This document shows positions 35,818 to 45,071 of a stretch of DNA of 64,000 nt, one piece after another. Both the position numbers and the translations under genes were made by a program. This stretch comes from Bradyrhizobium sp. (GTDB lineage Bacteria > Pseudomonadota > Alphaproteobacteria > Rhizobiales > Xanthobacteraceae). The notes under the pieces were generated by a model. The model had not been told where the DNA came from. It ran no database searches and saw only the letters and a list, made by a program, of their open reading frames with translations. Positions within the stretch are counted from its first letter, which is position 1; each line of letters starts with the position of its first letter. The DNA is taken from NCBI RefSeq assembly GCF_027451485.1, contig NZ_DAIDJE010000046.1:47624-111623 (forward strand), read 5' to 3'.

Positions 35818-36399
35818 TCAGCGAATGTAAGCCTTGTCTTCGGTGATCTTGTAGGTCCACGGAAGATTGGCATTCTTCCAGCCGTTGACGTCGCGCCGTC
35901 CGGCGGGACTCATGTCACCCTCAAATCCATCCACCACCGAATAAACCTTGGTGTAGCCGGCTTGCTGCAACAGATCGGCGGCGCGCGGGGAGCGGTCACC
36001 GGACCGACACATCAGAATGACCGGATCGTTCTTGCCATGGTGCATGCGGGCCGCGAGTGCATCGACGGCGCTGAGAAAATCCGAATTCGGCGACATGGTG
36101 TAGCGGTTGTTTTTCTTGTCCCAACTCGTCGGGTCATCGATCTCCATATAGGGAATGTTCTGGTCAATGATGGTAGGGGCGCCAAGGAACTGGAATTCGC
36201 CCTTGGTACGAATGTCGACGAACAGCACCTTCGCGCCGCCCTCCGACTTCATTTTAAAAGCCTCCGGCGCCGAGAGATACAGGCCGAGTTTGCTCTGCTT
36301 TACCAAAGGCAGCTTGGTGACATCGACGGGCTGGTATTCGCCGGCGAAGGCCGGAGCCAGCAGCAGGGCCAGAGCCAGCCCGAAAATTGCAGTGCGCAT
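35818..36399 (-). CDS. Periplasmic rhodanese-like protein
   Basis: The 193-aa protein has a signal peptide (MRTAIFGLALALLLAPAFAG) and one rhodanese domain whose active-site loop is CRSGDRS. The VDIRTKGEFQFLGAP segment is the usual rhodanese N-terminal motif. It probably moves sulfane sulfur in the periplasm, unlike the cytosolic rhodanese that usually accompanies TusA. GAGGAGG precedes the ATG, and the cytochrome-SoxX gene starts 27 bp downstream. Confidence 0.9.
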   Translation of the reverse strand: MRTAIFGLALALLLAPAFAGEYQPVDVTKLPLVKQSKLGLYLSAPEAFKMKSEGGAKVLFVDIRTKGEFQFLGAPTIIDQNIPYMEIDDPTSWDKKNNRYTMSPNSDFLSAVDALAARMHHGKNDPVILMCRSGDRSPRAADLLQQAGYTKVYSVVDGFEGDMSPAGRRDVNGWKNANLPWTYKITEDKAYIR

Positions 36400-36483
36400 T
36401 TATTTCCTCCTCGTTCTTTTCTTGGTCGCAGTTCCGCACTCACGCGAAACCGGTCCTCATTGGCGCGACGCGGCTTTGTAGCC

Positions 36484-36711
36484 TTACGACCTTCGCTTGA
36501 TCAAGAACTCAAACAGCTTCCCTTCAGACTTTGATTCCACGAGATCATTGCCGGTTGTGCGGCAGAACGCTTCGAAGTCTTTAACAGCGCCCGGATCGGT
36601 CGCGAGCACCTGAAGCGTGCCGCCGATCGGCAGATCCTTGAGTGCCTTCTTGGCCTTCAGGATCGGAAGCGGGCAGTTGAGTCCCTTGGCGTCTAGAACT
36701 TGGTCAGCCAT
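36484..36711 (-). CDS. tusA: TusA sulfurtransferase
   Basis: The 75-aa cytosolic sulfur carrier has the TusA/SirA motif GLNCPLPILKAKKAL with the persulfide-forming cysteine. In sHdr organisms TusA relays sulfur from rhodanese to DsrE-type proteins and on to the sHdr complex. It lies 35 bp after dsrE3 and has GAGGAG upstream. Confidence 0.95.
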   Translation of the reverse strand: MADQVLDAKGLNCPLPILKAKKALKDLPIGGTLQVLATDPGAVKDFEAFCRTTGNDLVESKSEGKLFEFLIKRRS

Positions 36712-36746
36712 TTTGTCTCCTCGGTAGTCTCAGGCTTGAAACGAAT

Positions 36747-37241
36747 TCAAATGAACAGATTGATGTCGCTCTTTGTGGCCGTCTCGATGTAGGTCGCGGC
36801 GCCGCCCAGGACAGGACCGTCGATCATGTCGTCCCTGGAGTATTCGAACAGGTCCATGGTCATCTGACAGGCAATCATCCTGACGTCGGCTTCCACAGCC
36901 ATCGTGCGCAACTCCTCGATTGAGGCCACGCCCTTTTTCTTGATCAGATTTTTCATCATCGTCGTAGCCGCTGCATCGACACCTGGAACGGCCGATACGA
37001 GATTTGGCATGCCGATGTGCATCCCGAACATCGGCATCTCCATTGCCGGATTGCCAAGCGTGGAGATCTTCAAGTCGAGCTTCTTCTTCAACAATGTCAG
37101 CCCGTAGAACGTAAAGAACATGGTCACGTCGAGGCCCATCGCAGCCGCCGTCGTAGCCAGGATGAACGGCGGATAAGCCCAGTCGAGCGAGCCTTTGGTG
37201 ACAATCATCGACATGCGCTTGGTATTGACTTCACCGGCCAT
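36747..37241 (-). CDS. dsrE3: DsrE3-type sulfur carrier protein
   Basis: The 164-aa protein belongs to the DsrE/DsrF-like family. It shows MTMFFTFYGLTLLKKK-type residues (VTMFFTFYGLTLLKK), and the conserved cysteine in VRMIACQMTMDLFEY. It has no membrane segments, which points to DsrE3, not the membrane DsrE2. It is expected to accept sulfur in the cytoplasm together with the adjacent TusA. A strong GGAGGAA site precedes the ATG. Confidence 0.9.
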   Translation of the reverse strand: MAGEVNTKRMSMIVTKGSLDWAYPPFILATTAAAMGLDVTMFFTFYGLTLLKKKLDLKISTLGNPAMEMPMFGMHIGMPNLVSAVPGVDAAATTMMKNLIKKKGVASIEELRTMAVEADVRMIACQMTMDLFEYSRDDMIDGPVLGGAATYIETATKSDINLFI

Positions 37242-37305
37242 TGCGTTCCTCCATTGCCCTGTTGCTGACGCGATCGCGCGCCGACTGTTGCTTCAAGTAT
37301 TCCGC

Positions 37306-38343
37306 TCACGCCTTCCACACCACGACGGCCAGCACGAGGATAGCGAGAAACAGCGTCTCGGCAACGATTAACGCGATCGCCCGCCCGCCGACATCCGCCA
37401 TCGCCTTCAGCGACGTCTTCATTCCGAGTGCGGCGATTGCCGTGACCAGACACCACCGCGAGACATTCTTGAGAACGAGGAGAACAGCAGGCGGAATGAT
37501 GCCCGTGCTGTTGAGCACGACCAGAACAGCGAATACCACCAGGAAGCCGGGCAACTGGCGCCCGGCCTTGCCGACGTGATGGGCGCGAAACACGTAGGAC
37601 AGAGCCACGACAACCGGCAGCAACATCGCCACCCGCAGCAGCTTGGTGAAGGTCGCGACGTTCCCCGTCTCCTCCGAGACGCTGAATCCCGCGCCCACCA
37701 CCTGCGCCACGTCATGGATCGTCCCGCCGAGAAACATGCCAACCGCCGCATGATCGAGGTGGAAGGCGGCGATGACCAGCGGATAGACGATCATTGCAAC
37801 AGTGCTGAGCGCGGTCACTCCGATCACGGTAAAGACCGTATCGCGCTCGTGATTGTCGCCCTTCGGCAGCACGGAGGAAATCGCAAGCGCAGCCGACGCG
37901 CCGCAGATTGCGACGGCTCCGGATGTCAGAATCCCGAACGGCCGGCTTAGCCCCATGACGCGGGCGGTGAGTGTGCCGAACAGAATGGTCAGAATCACTG
38001 CGCCGATCACGGTAATCACCGGGGTCGGGCCGAGCTTCATAATCTCCGCGATGGTGATCTGGGCGCCAAGCAGGCCGACGGCCACGCGCAGCACCCGCTT
38101 CGATGCGAGCTCGATGCCGGGGACACAACGCCCCTCCTGCGACAGGAAATAGAAAGCCATGCCGAGCAACAGCGCGAACAGCATCACCGGTCCGCCGTAG
38201 TGCTCGGAGAGGAACGTGGCGGCAATTGCGATGATGACGCTTGCCAGCACGCCCGGAAAGTAATCGCGGAGAACGGCGACGGCAGCCGCGCTGCGCCTGG
38301 TCAGCGAAATTCTGTTTGCTGCAAGTTCTGTCACGATTTGCAC
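37306..38343 (-). CDS. yeiH: YeiH family putative sulfate/sulfite exporter
   Basis: The 345-aa protein of the UPF0324/YeiH family has about ten transmembrane segments. The GGPVMLFALLLGMAFYFL, FGILTSGAVAICGASAALAI and TIHDVAQVVGAGFSVS blocks are typical. In this operon it probably expels sulfite or another sulfur oxidation product from the cytoplasm (inference). It starts with GTG at 38343, six bases after lbpA. Confidence 0.88.
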   Translation of the reverse strand: MQIVTELAANRISLTRRSAAAVAVLRDYFPGVLASVIIAIAATFLSEHYGGPVMLFALLLGMAFYFLSQEGRCVPGIELASKRVLRVAVGLLGAQITIAEIMKLGPTPVITVIGAVILTILFGTLTARVMGLSRPFGILTSGAVAICGASAALAISSVLPKGDNHERDTVFTVIGVTALSTVAMIVYPLVIAAFHLDHAAVGMFLGGTIHDVAQVVGAGFSVSEETGNVATFTKLLRVAMLLPVVVALSYVFRAHHVGKAGRQLPGFLVVFAVLVVLNSTGIIPPAVLLVLKNVSRWCLVTAIAALGMKTSLKAMADVGGRAIALIVAETLFLAILVLAVVVWKA

Positions 38344-38349
38344 TCGGGA

Positions 38350-38790
38350 TCAGGCACAGCCTGCGAAATTATCGGCCGTCATCTTGGTCTCGTAGGGCTC
38401 TGCCACTGCAGTACCGGGGATAAGCCCCGCCTTGGCTGCCGCCCAATCCTTCGGTCGCACCTTGACCATCCACCCTTCACCGTAAGGATCGCTGTTGGCG
38501 AGCTTGGGAGAAGCGGTCAGAGCGTCATTGGCTTCCAACACCTCGGCAGCAAAAGCGATCTTGGCTGGCCCGACCCATTTGCCGGATTCCACGGTGGCAC
38601 ACGATTTGCCCGCCTCCACCGAACGGCCCGCCTTCTTCGCGGTGAAGGCAACGAGCTGGCCGGCCATGCCCGCCGCGATCGCGGTCATGCCAAGCGTCAC
38701 GGTGCCGTCGGCACCTTCGCGATACCAGATGTTGTTCTCGACGTCGTAAAGCAGATCGTCGGGCAGATTGCATCCGCGCACGGTCGGCAT
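38350..38790 (-). CDS. lbpA: LbpA lipoate-binding protein of the sHdr pathway
   Basis: The 146-aa protein resembles glycine cleavage H protein but carries the sHdr-specific signature VESGKWVGPAK, in which Lys71 is the lipoylation site. In sHdr sulfur oxidisers the lipoyl arm carries sulfur intermediates to the complex and cannot be replaced by GcvH. No glycine cleavage genes are near, and dedicated lipoate-assembly genes lie at 46.4-51.7 kb. GGAGA precedes the ATG at 38790; a GTG three bases earlier is possible. Confidence 0.95.
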   Translation of the reverse strand: MPTVRGCNLPDDLLYDVENNIWYREGADGTVTLGMTAIAAGMAGQLVAFTAKKAGRSVEAGKSCATVESGKWVGPAKIAFAAEVLEANDALTASPKLANSDPYGEGWMVKVRPKDWAAAKAGLIPGTAVAEPYETKMTADNFAGCA

Positions 38791-38805
38791 CACTATCTCC
38801 TTATG

Positions 38806-39279
38806 TCACACGGTTTCAGTTGTTTGCGCTCGCGCCTCTTGCAGGCGCAACGGCTTTGCTGAGCAGCAGAATTCGCCAAGTCCGGCTACCTCCAGCTTAC
38901 CTCCGACGAAAAGCATCAGGTGCCGCGCCACCATCGCGCCGAGCCGCAGGCGGCGCCCAACATCGGCGTGTGCGGCATCAATGCGAACGAGATTATGGTG
39001 ATAAACCAGCTCGCGGCACGTCTCGCGACAGGCGTTGAAACTTGGCTCGCCATGCGCACCCTGGCGCTGCAATGCCAGCAACCTGAACCCCTCGACCTTG
39101 ATATCCGTCGGCGCCTCGCCGCGCGCGGCGACCCAGGCCTCGAGAATGGCTTCGCCGAGCGACAGCAGTTCATCGGCGTGCGCCGCAGCGGCCGCTGCGA
39201 GCGCTCCGTTGGATGCAACAAGGATCGCATCGATCCGCGCTCCAATTTCGTCGAAGTCCTTCATACCGGCAGGCACCAT
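38806..39279 (-). CDS. Uncharacterised 157-aa protein between shdrB2 and lbpA
   Basis: No family is recognised. The protein is mostly helical, alanine-rich in the first half and contains a cysteine cluster: FNACRETCREL near the middle and LGEFCCSAKPL near the C-terminus. The two pairs could bind a metal or form a redox site. Its ATG overlaps the shdrB2 stop (TGATG), so it is co-translated with the sHdr subunits, and lbpA follows 15 bp later. The position suggests an accessory or small subunit of the complex. Confidence 0.75.
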   Translation of the reverse strand: MVPAGMKDFDEIGARIDAILVASNGALAAAAAAHADELLSLGEAILEAWVAARGEAPTDIKVEGFRLLALQRQGAHGEPSFNACRETCRELVYHHNLVRIDAAHADVGRRLRLGAMVARHLMLFVGGKLEVAGLGEFCCSAKPLRLQEARAQTTETV

Positions 39280-40202
39280 CAGCCGAGCCCCCGCGCCCGC
39301 AGCAAATCTGATGAATCGGAGAGATTTTCCTGTACGCCGACCTTGCGGGCGGACAGGCCGAGGGCCATGCCGAGCAATTGGGTAAAATACAAAATCTTGA
39401 TGCTGGTCTTGCGGCCGAGCACCTTTTCCGCGCGCACCTGGTGCATCTCAAGCCCCGTGTGGCAGGTCGGGCATTCGGTTGCGATCACATCGGCGCCGCA
39501 GGCCTCCGCCGTGGTCAGGATATTGAGCACCAGCTTGGTCGACGTGTCGCTGTCGGACAGGGTGTGCGCTCCGCCGCAGCAGGCGGTCTTGAGCGGAAAT
39601 TCGACGTTCTCGGCTCCTGCCGCGGCCAGAAGATCATCCATGAAATGCGGCTTGCTGGTCGATTCCGAGCCCGGTCCCTTGTCCTTCTCCGGAAAGATGT
39701 GCCGGGGGCGCGTGTACATGCAGCCGTAGTAGTTGGCGACCTTCAATCCATTGAGCGAATTCTTCACCCTCGCCCTCAAGCCATCCTCGCCAATCGCATC
39801 CTTGATCCAGTCAAGCGCGTGAATGGTCGTGACTTTGCCTGCCTCGTAAGTCTTGTGACCGGCCTTGCGCGACAGCCGACCAGTCACCTCGCGGGAAGCG
39901 GCATCGTGGCTGAGATCGTATTCGGCCTTCTTGAGGTTATGATAGCAGCCGTTGCACGGCGCCATCACCGTATCGAAACCCATCGCTTCGGCGATCGAGA
40001 GATTGCGCGCGGATAGATAGGTCTGCAGCTTTGGATCGACGTTCTTGACTTCCATGGCGCCGCAGCAATTCCAATTCTTCAGCTCGACCACATCGAGTCC
40101 AAGCGCCTTGCCGAGCTCCCTGGTTGACCGATTGTAGGCATGACCGGTCCCTTCGAGCGCGCAACCGGGATAGTAAGCAACTTGCTTGTACTTGCCGCTC
40201 AT
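39279..40202 (-). CDS. shdrB2: sHdrB2, CCG-domain subunit
   Basis: The 307-aa subunit has two cysteine-rich CCG domains like HdrB: PGCALEGTG, NCCGAMEV, APCNGCYHN, then YYGCMYTRP, TACCGGAHT and TECPTCHTG. In HdrB these bind two noncubane [4Fe-4S] clusters that carry out the disulfide chemistry. The ATG at 40202 overlaps the shdrC2 stop (TGATG) and has GGGAG upstream. Confidence 0.95.
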   Translation of the reverse strand: MSGKYKQVAYYPGCALEGTGHAYNRSTRELGKALGLDVVELKNWNCCGAMEVKNVDPKLQTYLSARNLSIAEAMGFDTVMAPCNGCYHNLKKAEYDLSHDAASREVTGRLSRKAGHKTYEAGKVTTIHALDWIKDAIGEDGLRARVKNSLNGLKVANYYGCMYTRPRHIFPEKDKGPGSESTSKPHFMDDLLAAAGAENVEFPLKTACCGGAHTLSDSDTSTKLVLNILTTAEACGADVIATECPTCHTGLEMHQVRAEKVLGRKTSIKILYFTQLLGMALGLSARKVGVQENLSDSSDLLRARGLG

Positions 40203-40948
40203 CACTCAGCTCCCTGCATGTCCAGCCGCAACGCCTTGCGGGCGTTGGCCTCGCACTCTTCGACATATTCTTCGATCGCCGCGCTGGCGTCCGCCCAGCC
40301 TCTGGTGCGCGGACGCTTGAGCGTTGCGAATCCGAGCTTCATCAAAAGACCAACCGGCAGGCGGCTCACCAGGCCGCGGATCATCTGCACCAGCCAGTCC
40401 TGAAAAAGAGACTGCCCCGTTCGGGCGAAGAACTGACGTAAGACGCGGCCGTCCTCGATCTTGCCGGTGGCGAAGACCTGCTCCGAAAAGGCCTCATCGA
40501 ACACGGTCGACGGCTTCTTCTCCGTGTGCCCCTTGAGCTCAAGCCAGTGCGCCGTCGCTTTCATCACCCCTTCGGGATTGACATCGCGCGGACAGGCGTA
40601 AGTACATCTGTTGCAGGACACGCACTGCCAGAGGATGTCCTTGTCTCGCAGCAGCTCATCCTCGAAGCCCATCCGGATGAGGTAGATCCAGTAGCGGGGG
40701 TTGAAATCGGGATTGATGGCATTGATCGTGCAAGCGTTCGTACAGGAGCCGCATTGCCAACAGCGATGGATGAATTCTCCCCCCGGCAGCGAGGCGATCT
40801 CTTCCTGCATCTGCTCGTTGTAATCGGTGACGGCACGTGACGTGATGAACGTGCTCCAGTGCCCGGAAACGTCGACGCCATCGAGCTCCAGGTGCTCATG
40901 CGTGACGAGGTTCTCGGGACGGATCAGCGATTTTTCGTGAATCGGCAT
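40202..40948 (-). CDS. shdrC2: sHdrC2, ferredoxin-like subunit
   Basis: The 248-aa subunit carries two [4Fe-4S] binding motifs: HRCWQCGSCTNACTINA and QCVSCNRCTYACPRDVNP. It should pass electrons between sHdrA flavin and sHdrB2 clusters. It is coupled to shdrB2 by stop-start overlap. Confidence 0.95.
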   Translation of the reverse strand: MPIHEKSLIRPENLVTHEHLELDGVDVSGHWSTFITSRAVTDYNEQMQEEIASLPGGEFIHRCWQCGSCTNACTINAINPDFNPRYWIYLIRMGFEDELLRDKDILWQCVSCNRCTYACPRDVNPEGVMKATAHWLELKGHTEKKPSTVFDEAFSEQVFATGKIEDGRVLRQFFARTGQSLFQDWLVQMIRGLVSRLPVGLLMKLGFATLKRPRTRGWADASAAIEEYVEECEANARKALRLDMQGAE

Positions 40949-40958
40949 CGGTTGTTTC

Positions 40959-41828
40959 CTACTGGCTCAACAGCCGCGGCTCGCCAAGAACGTAGGCGGT
41001 ACCGTCGATCAGCTTGAGACGGGTTCGGCCCGACTCGGTGTCGACCGCATCAAGTCCCAGCATGCGGCGCGTATGCGCCATCGCGTCGGCCTTACCGCCC
41101 CCGCAGAAATCCGCGTGCAAATACTGACCGCCCTTGTCGTTGATGTAAGCGGCATAGACATGAGCGCAGAGCAGATCGACGTAGAACGCGATGTCACGAA
41201 ACACGCCGTTCGACTGCAGAAACCCCTCCAGCTCCTCCCGCAGCATCGTGAAGGTCGCAATGCCGTCGTCGACGGCGATGGTGCTGGCGCCGGAGCTGTC
41301 GCCATGCCAGATCTCGCGCAGCACGCCTGTATTGACCTTCGCGTCCCACATCCAGCGGGTCATCAACGGGTAACGCTCTGGCGCGGCAAAGTGGAGCACT
41401 TCGGCGGCCAAATCGCGCGACCAGCGGTGCTCGCGGTCAGCGGGAAAGCCGGCGACAAAAGCGGCAATGCGCTGATCGGCCGTACTAAGATCGGACCAGC
41501 CATGCAGCAGCGCTTCGAGCCGTGATCTCATGGCCGCGAAGCCGTTGCCAGCGAGCCAGCTGCCGACCCGCCGACGCACCGGCGTGATGAACGCGGCAAG
41601 ATCATAGAACTCGGCCTCGCTCAGCTCGCTGACACGGCCTTTCCCAAGCACTTCCTCGAACAACGATGCTTTGAGCGCGAGCGCGCCGACATAGCGTTCG
41701 ACGCCGCCGCTCTCGTCGGCGGACTCGACCAGGTTCTCGAACGCGCGGCGCAGCTTCGGACCCGACAAGTCAAGCACCGGACGAGGCGGAGACGCTACCT
41801 TGGCCTTTTGGGTGCCGATCAGCCACAT
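40959..41828 (-). CDS. Conserved sHdr-cluster protein ("hyp")
   Basis: The 289-aa protein is the uncharacterised gene found between shdrA and shdrC2 in the sHdr clusters of sulfur oxidisers (shdrC1B1A-hyp-C2B2). It has no signal peptide, membrane segment or recognised cofactor motif; AHFCGGGKA-like residues (LHADFCGGGKADAMAHTRRM) hold its most conserved-looking stretch. Its start overlaps the shdrA stop (TGATG). Confidence 0.85.
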   Translation of the reverse strand: MWLIGTQKAKVASPPRPVLDLSGPKLRRAFENLVESADESGGVERYVGALALKASLFEEVLGKGRVSELSEAEFYDLAAFITPVRRRVGSWLAGNGFAAMRSRLEALLHGWSDLSTADQRIAAFVAGFPADREHRWSRDLAAEVLHFAAPERYPLMTRWMWDAKVNTGVLREIWHGDSSGASTIAVDDGIATFTMLREELEGFLQSNGVFRDIAFYVDLLCAHVYAAYINDKGGQYLHADFCGGGKADAMAHTRRMLGLDAVDTESGRTRLKLIDGTAYVLGEPRLLSQ

Positions 41829-42880
41829 CACTCGGCGGCCTCCAGCAGAGCGCTGCGGACCAGAGCCAGCGCGGCCATCGCCGCCGACTGGCCCTGGGCG
41901 ATCGAGTCGTCGATCGTCTCGGGGCCGGTCGCAGCACCGGCGACAAAAACTCCCGCCCGCGAGCTCTCTGACATGTTGGAGTAGGTCGAAGCCTTCTCGA
42001 TGTGGCCATGCTTCTGCAATTTGACGTCGAACACTGCCGACAAGGTCATATTGTCGATGTTGGGATCCATGCCGATCGCATGCACGACCAGATCGAAGGG
42101 AATCGAGATGGGCCGCTTCACCAGCGTGTCCTCACCCTTGACCAGCAGCCGCTTGCCGTCCGAAGTCACTTCAGCAATGCGCGCCTTGATGTACTTGACC
42201 CGATGCTTTTCCTGGCTCTCCCAGTAATAGAGATCCTCATACAGCCCGAAGGTGCGGATATCCATGTAGTAGATATAGACGTTGCACCGTGGCAGCGCCT
42301 CGCGGATCTCCATGGCGATGTTTGCGGAAACGGTGCAGCAGATCTTCGAGCACCATTCGCGGCCGATCTGGCGGTCGCGCGAACCAACGCAGAGCAGGAT
42401 CGCGACCCGCTCCGGCTCGCGCCCGTCGGACGGACAGCGCACGCCTTTGCCGGAGGAGAACATTTGCTCGACCTGGGTGGTGGTGACCACGTCCGGGTAG
42501 GTTCCGAAGCCCCATTCCGGCTTGTTGACGGAATCAAAGTGGGTAAAGCCAGTGCAAAGGATCGCCGCCCCGGCTTCAACCGTCTTTCCATCCGACAGCA
42601 TCGCGCGGAAATCGCCCGGGCTGCCGGTGAATGACTTCACCGTGACGCCTTTCCTGATCTCGACGAGCTTGTTGGTTTCGACCCGCCGCACCATGCCGCC
42701 GATCGCATCCCTGGCCCACTCGCCCGACGGTACCAGCTTGGCGTAGCCGGACAGGATCGGCGCGCCGCCAAGCCGATCCGCCTTGTCGACGAGAACGACC
42801 CGTTGGCCCGCCGCGGCCAGTGCGTGCGCGGCCGACAGCCCCGATGGCCCACCACCGACGACGAGAACGGGACGGCTCAT
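41828..42880 (-). CDS. shdrA: sHdrA, FAD-binding subunit
   Basis: The 350-aa flavoprotein is shorter than methanogen HdrA (about 650 aa), as is typical of the sHdr type. The Rossmann motif VVGGGPSGLSAAHALAAAG binds FAD, and the C-terminal GAATGPETIDDSIAQGQSAA is the second flavin contact. A single conserved cysteine region is in EWCSKICCTVSANIAMEIR. It links electron transfer to NAD in the proposed pathway. ATGA overlap with shdrB1. Confidence 0.95.
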   Translation of the reverse strand: MSRPVLVVGGGPSGLSAAHALAAAGQRVVLVDKADRLGGAPILSGYAKLVPSGEWARDAIGGMVRRVETNKLVEIRKGVTVKSFTGSPGDFRAMLSDGKTVEAGAAILCTGFTHFDSVNKPEWGFGTYPDVVTTTQVEQMFSSGKGVRCPSDGREPERVAILLCVGSRDRQIGREWCSKICCTVSANIAMEIREALPRCNVYIYYMDIRTFGLYEDLYYWESQEKHRVKYIKARIAEVTSDGKRLLVKGEDTLVKRPISIPFDLVVHAIGMDPNIDNMTLSAVFDVKLQKHGHIEKASTYSNMSESSRAGVFVAGAATGPETIDDSIAQGQSAAMAALALVRSALLEAAE

Positions 42881-44256
42881 GACGCTGCTCCTGAAAGCGA
42901 TGGGGTTGATGTTGGCATGACATAGCCCGGGCCCGAGGTGATCGCCCGTTTGGGGTCGTAAAGCGTTTCGATACGGCCGGCCTTGACCTCCTCGAGATAG
43001 GCTTCGAACTCGGCTTTGGCCTTCTGCCAGTCGATGCCGAGCTTCTCGAGCAAGCCCTCGAATGGCGACGCGTGCCAGTGGAGTTGCGCGAGCTTGTAGG
43101 GATGCGCGCCCAGCGCGAGCGCGGCAAACTGGCAGTCAGCCATGATCGGCAGCGCATATACCTTGTCCACGGCCTTCCCGATCCACTGGTTCTTGTCGAG
43201 CGTGGTGATGCAGCCCGTGTCGTGACCGATCATCACATCCGCTTTCGCCTCCTCGACAGCGACCTTGATCTTGCGATCGATGGCAAAGGAGCGAGTGAAT
43301 TCCCGTTCGCCGATGATGTGGCGGAAGCCGAAGCCGCAGCAGTCATACCAGGTTGAATAATCGATTACCTGTGCGCCCAGCGTCTGCATCAGGCCAGTGG
43401 ACACGGCGACCCGGTTTCCATCCATCACGGTCTCATCGTAGATCACGTCCTGCGGCACCATCTTGTAGACGTGGCAGGCTGGGTGAATGGTGGCGCGCAA
43501 GCCGCTCACGTCGACCACCTGCTGCTCCCTGATGCGATGGCGCATCACGTGAAGCCACTCGGAATAGTGCACGACTTCCTCGGGAATCAGCAGCTTGCCG
43601 TCGATCAGGCGGCCAAGCTTGCCGAGAATCTTCTTCACCTGCTCGCGCAACTCGGCGGAGTGCATCAGGAAGATGCGCATTTCCTTGTAGTTGCCGAACG
43701 AGGTACCGCAGTGAACCAAGGGATAATAGGTCCCGACCGGCAATCCCTGCGCCTTGGCCGACATGTAGGCCTGGTGGAAGTTGCGAAGGAATACGGCCGC
43801 CAAGCTTACGACGTTGCCGACGCCCGAGCCGTGATAATTCCATGCGGTGCAGGACGTCTGATCGGTCTCGTCGAGATAGCGCACGCCGAGTTTGTTCATC
43901 AGCCACATCACGCTGGAGGGATAGCCAGGGATATTGCCGCACTGCCCGCACGACTTGTGCTGCCACAGGTTGGTTGTCGGGATTCGCTTCTCCCAGCCGT
44001 ACAGGGTGCGCGCGACCACCGGCTCGTGCCGGTCGTCAATCCGGTGCACGATGATCTCGCCGTCCCGTTCGAGCTGCCACATCGCATCGCGCACGTCCTC
44101 GACGCGATCCTTGTTGGTAAGCATGGATCGGCGATCGATCCTGGTTTCCACCCACGACGTCGCGGCCCGCGCCTCGCTCGGGGTGAGGTTGGCGGGACGC
44201 CATTCAGCGCCAAAGCCGTTGTAGGCGGATCCGCCTTCGTCTCGCTTGTCGTCCAT
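42877..44256 (-). CDS. shdrB1: sHdrB1, CCG-domain subunit
   Basis: The 459-aa subunit is longer than sHdrB2. Cysteine motifs are HKSCGQCGNIPGYP, QTSCTAWNYHGSG, LVHCGTSFG, HPACHVYKM, YDCCGFGFRH and HDTGCITTL. They form the two CCG-type cluster sites, the second of which is most complete. GGAGGAAGCG precedes the ATG; shdrC1 ends 61 bp upstream, the largest gap inside the sHdr block. Confidence 0.93.
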   Translation of the reverse strand: MDDKRDEGGSAYNGFGAEWRPANLTPSEARAATSWVETRIDRRSMLTNKDRVEDVRDAMWQLERDGEIIVHRIDDRHEPVVARTLYGWEKRIPTTNLWQHKSCGQCGNIPGYPSSVMWLMNKLGVRYLDETDQTSCTAWNYHGSGVGNVVSLAAVFLRNFHQAYMSAKAQGLPVGTYYPLVHCGTSFGNYKEMRIFLMHSAELREQVKKILGKLGRLIDGKLLIPEEVVHYSEWLHVMRHRIREQQVVDVSGLRATIHPACHVYKMVPQDVIYDETVMDGNRVAVSTGLMQTLGAQVIDYSTWYDCCGFGFRHIIGEREFTRSFAIDRKIKVAVEEAKADVMIGHDTGCITTLDKNQWIGKAVDKVYALPIMADCQFAALALGAHPYKLAQLHWHASPFEGLLEKLGIDWQKAKAEFEAYLEEVKAGRIETLYDPKRAITSGPGYVMPTSTPSLSGAAS

Positions 44257-44317
44257 CGCTTCCTCCGTCTTCCGCCCCGCTGATTGTTTCAGCTGTTTTT
44301 GGCGATCGTTTCGCTCG

Positions 44318-45058
44318 TTATTCCTGCTGCTCTTCGAGCCATTCGTTGTATTCGTCGCGCTTCTCGTCCATCACGTCGCTCACGACGTCGAACAGGTTCT
44401 CGTCGATGGTCTCGAGCTGATCGAGAACGCCGGTCTCCTCCCAGATGGTGTAGAGCTCGACCGAGGTTTTCAGGTTCACTTCCCAGGCCGTATCCATGGT
44501 GTGCATGGTCGGCACCGGAATCGCCTTCCGCAGGATGTTCAGGGGAGCGTCAACCTTGGCAACGTTCGGCCCCCAGTCCGGAAACGCTTCGCGGGTGATC
44601 ATGTTGGGCGCGAGTTGATTTCCGGTCGAAATGACCTTCAGCAGGACCCGGGAAAACGGCCGGAGCACGTCCTTGGCGGATTGCATGCCGTGCTTGATCG
44701 CGACCTCGCGCATGATCATGACGAGCCCGCCCGGCGAATTCTCGAATGGGCAGCGGGCGGCGCAGGTATAGCATTGGGCACAGGACCAGATTTTTTCCTG
44801 CATGGCGTCATAGACGCCCTCGAGATTTTCGGTCCAAAGGAGCTGCACGATTTCGCGCGGCGAGTAATCGTAGTAATGTGCCGACGGGCAGGTCGCGGTG
44901 CAGATGCCGCAATTGAGGCAGCCGTGCAGCTCATGGTCAAAGAGCGGATGCGCGCGGATGTCCTCGAATACCTCTTCGAGCTTTTCATAAGCGACGACCG
45001 GCGCATTCGAGACCGGATCTCCGATGGCCGTTCGTTCCGAAACAACCCCGCTGGTCAT
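44318..45058 (-). CDS. shdrC1: sHdrC1, ferredoxin-like subunit
   Basis: The 246-aa subunit has two [4Fe-4S] motifs: HGCLNCGICTATCPSAHY and SCAQCYTCAARCPFENSP. It is the electron-transfer partner of sHdrB1. GGGAG precedes the ATG, 13 bp after the dsrE-like gene. Confidence 0.95.
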   Translation of the reverse strand: MTSGVVSERTAIGDPVSNAPVVAYEKLEEVFEDIRAHPLFDHELHGCLNCGICTATCPSAHYYDYSPREIVQLLWTENLEGVYDAMQEKIWSCAQCYTCAARCPFENSPGGLVMIMREVAIKHGMQSAKDVLRPFSRVLLKVISTGNQLAPNMITREAFPDWGPNVAKVDAPLNILRKAIPVPTMHTMDTAWEVNLKTSVELYTIWEETGVLDQLETIDENLFDVVSDVMDEKRDEYNEWLEEQQE

Positions 45059-45071
45059 CCGACGCTCCCTC

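Noticed and set aside
36736..36750. TTGAA-N5-TTCAA repeat between dsrE3 and tusA
   Set aside because: The arms are short, it overlaps the dsrE3 stop, and it does not match the operator pattern seen elsewhere.
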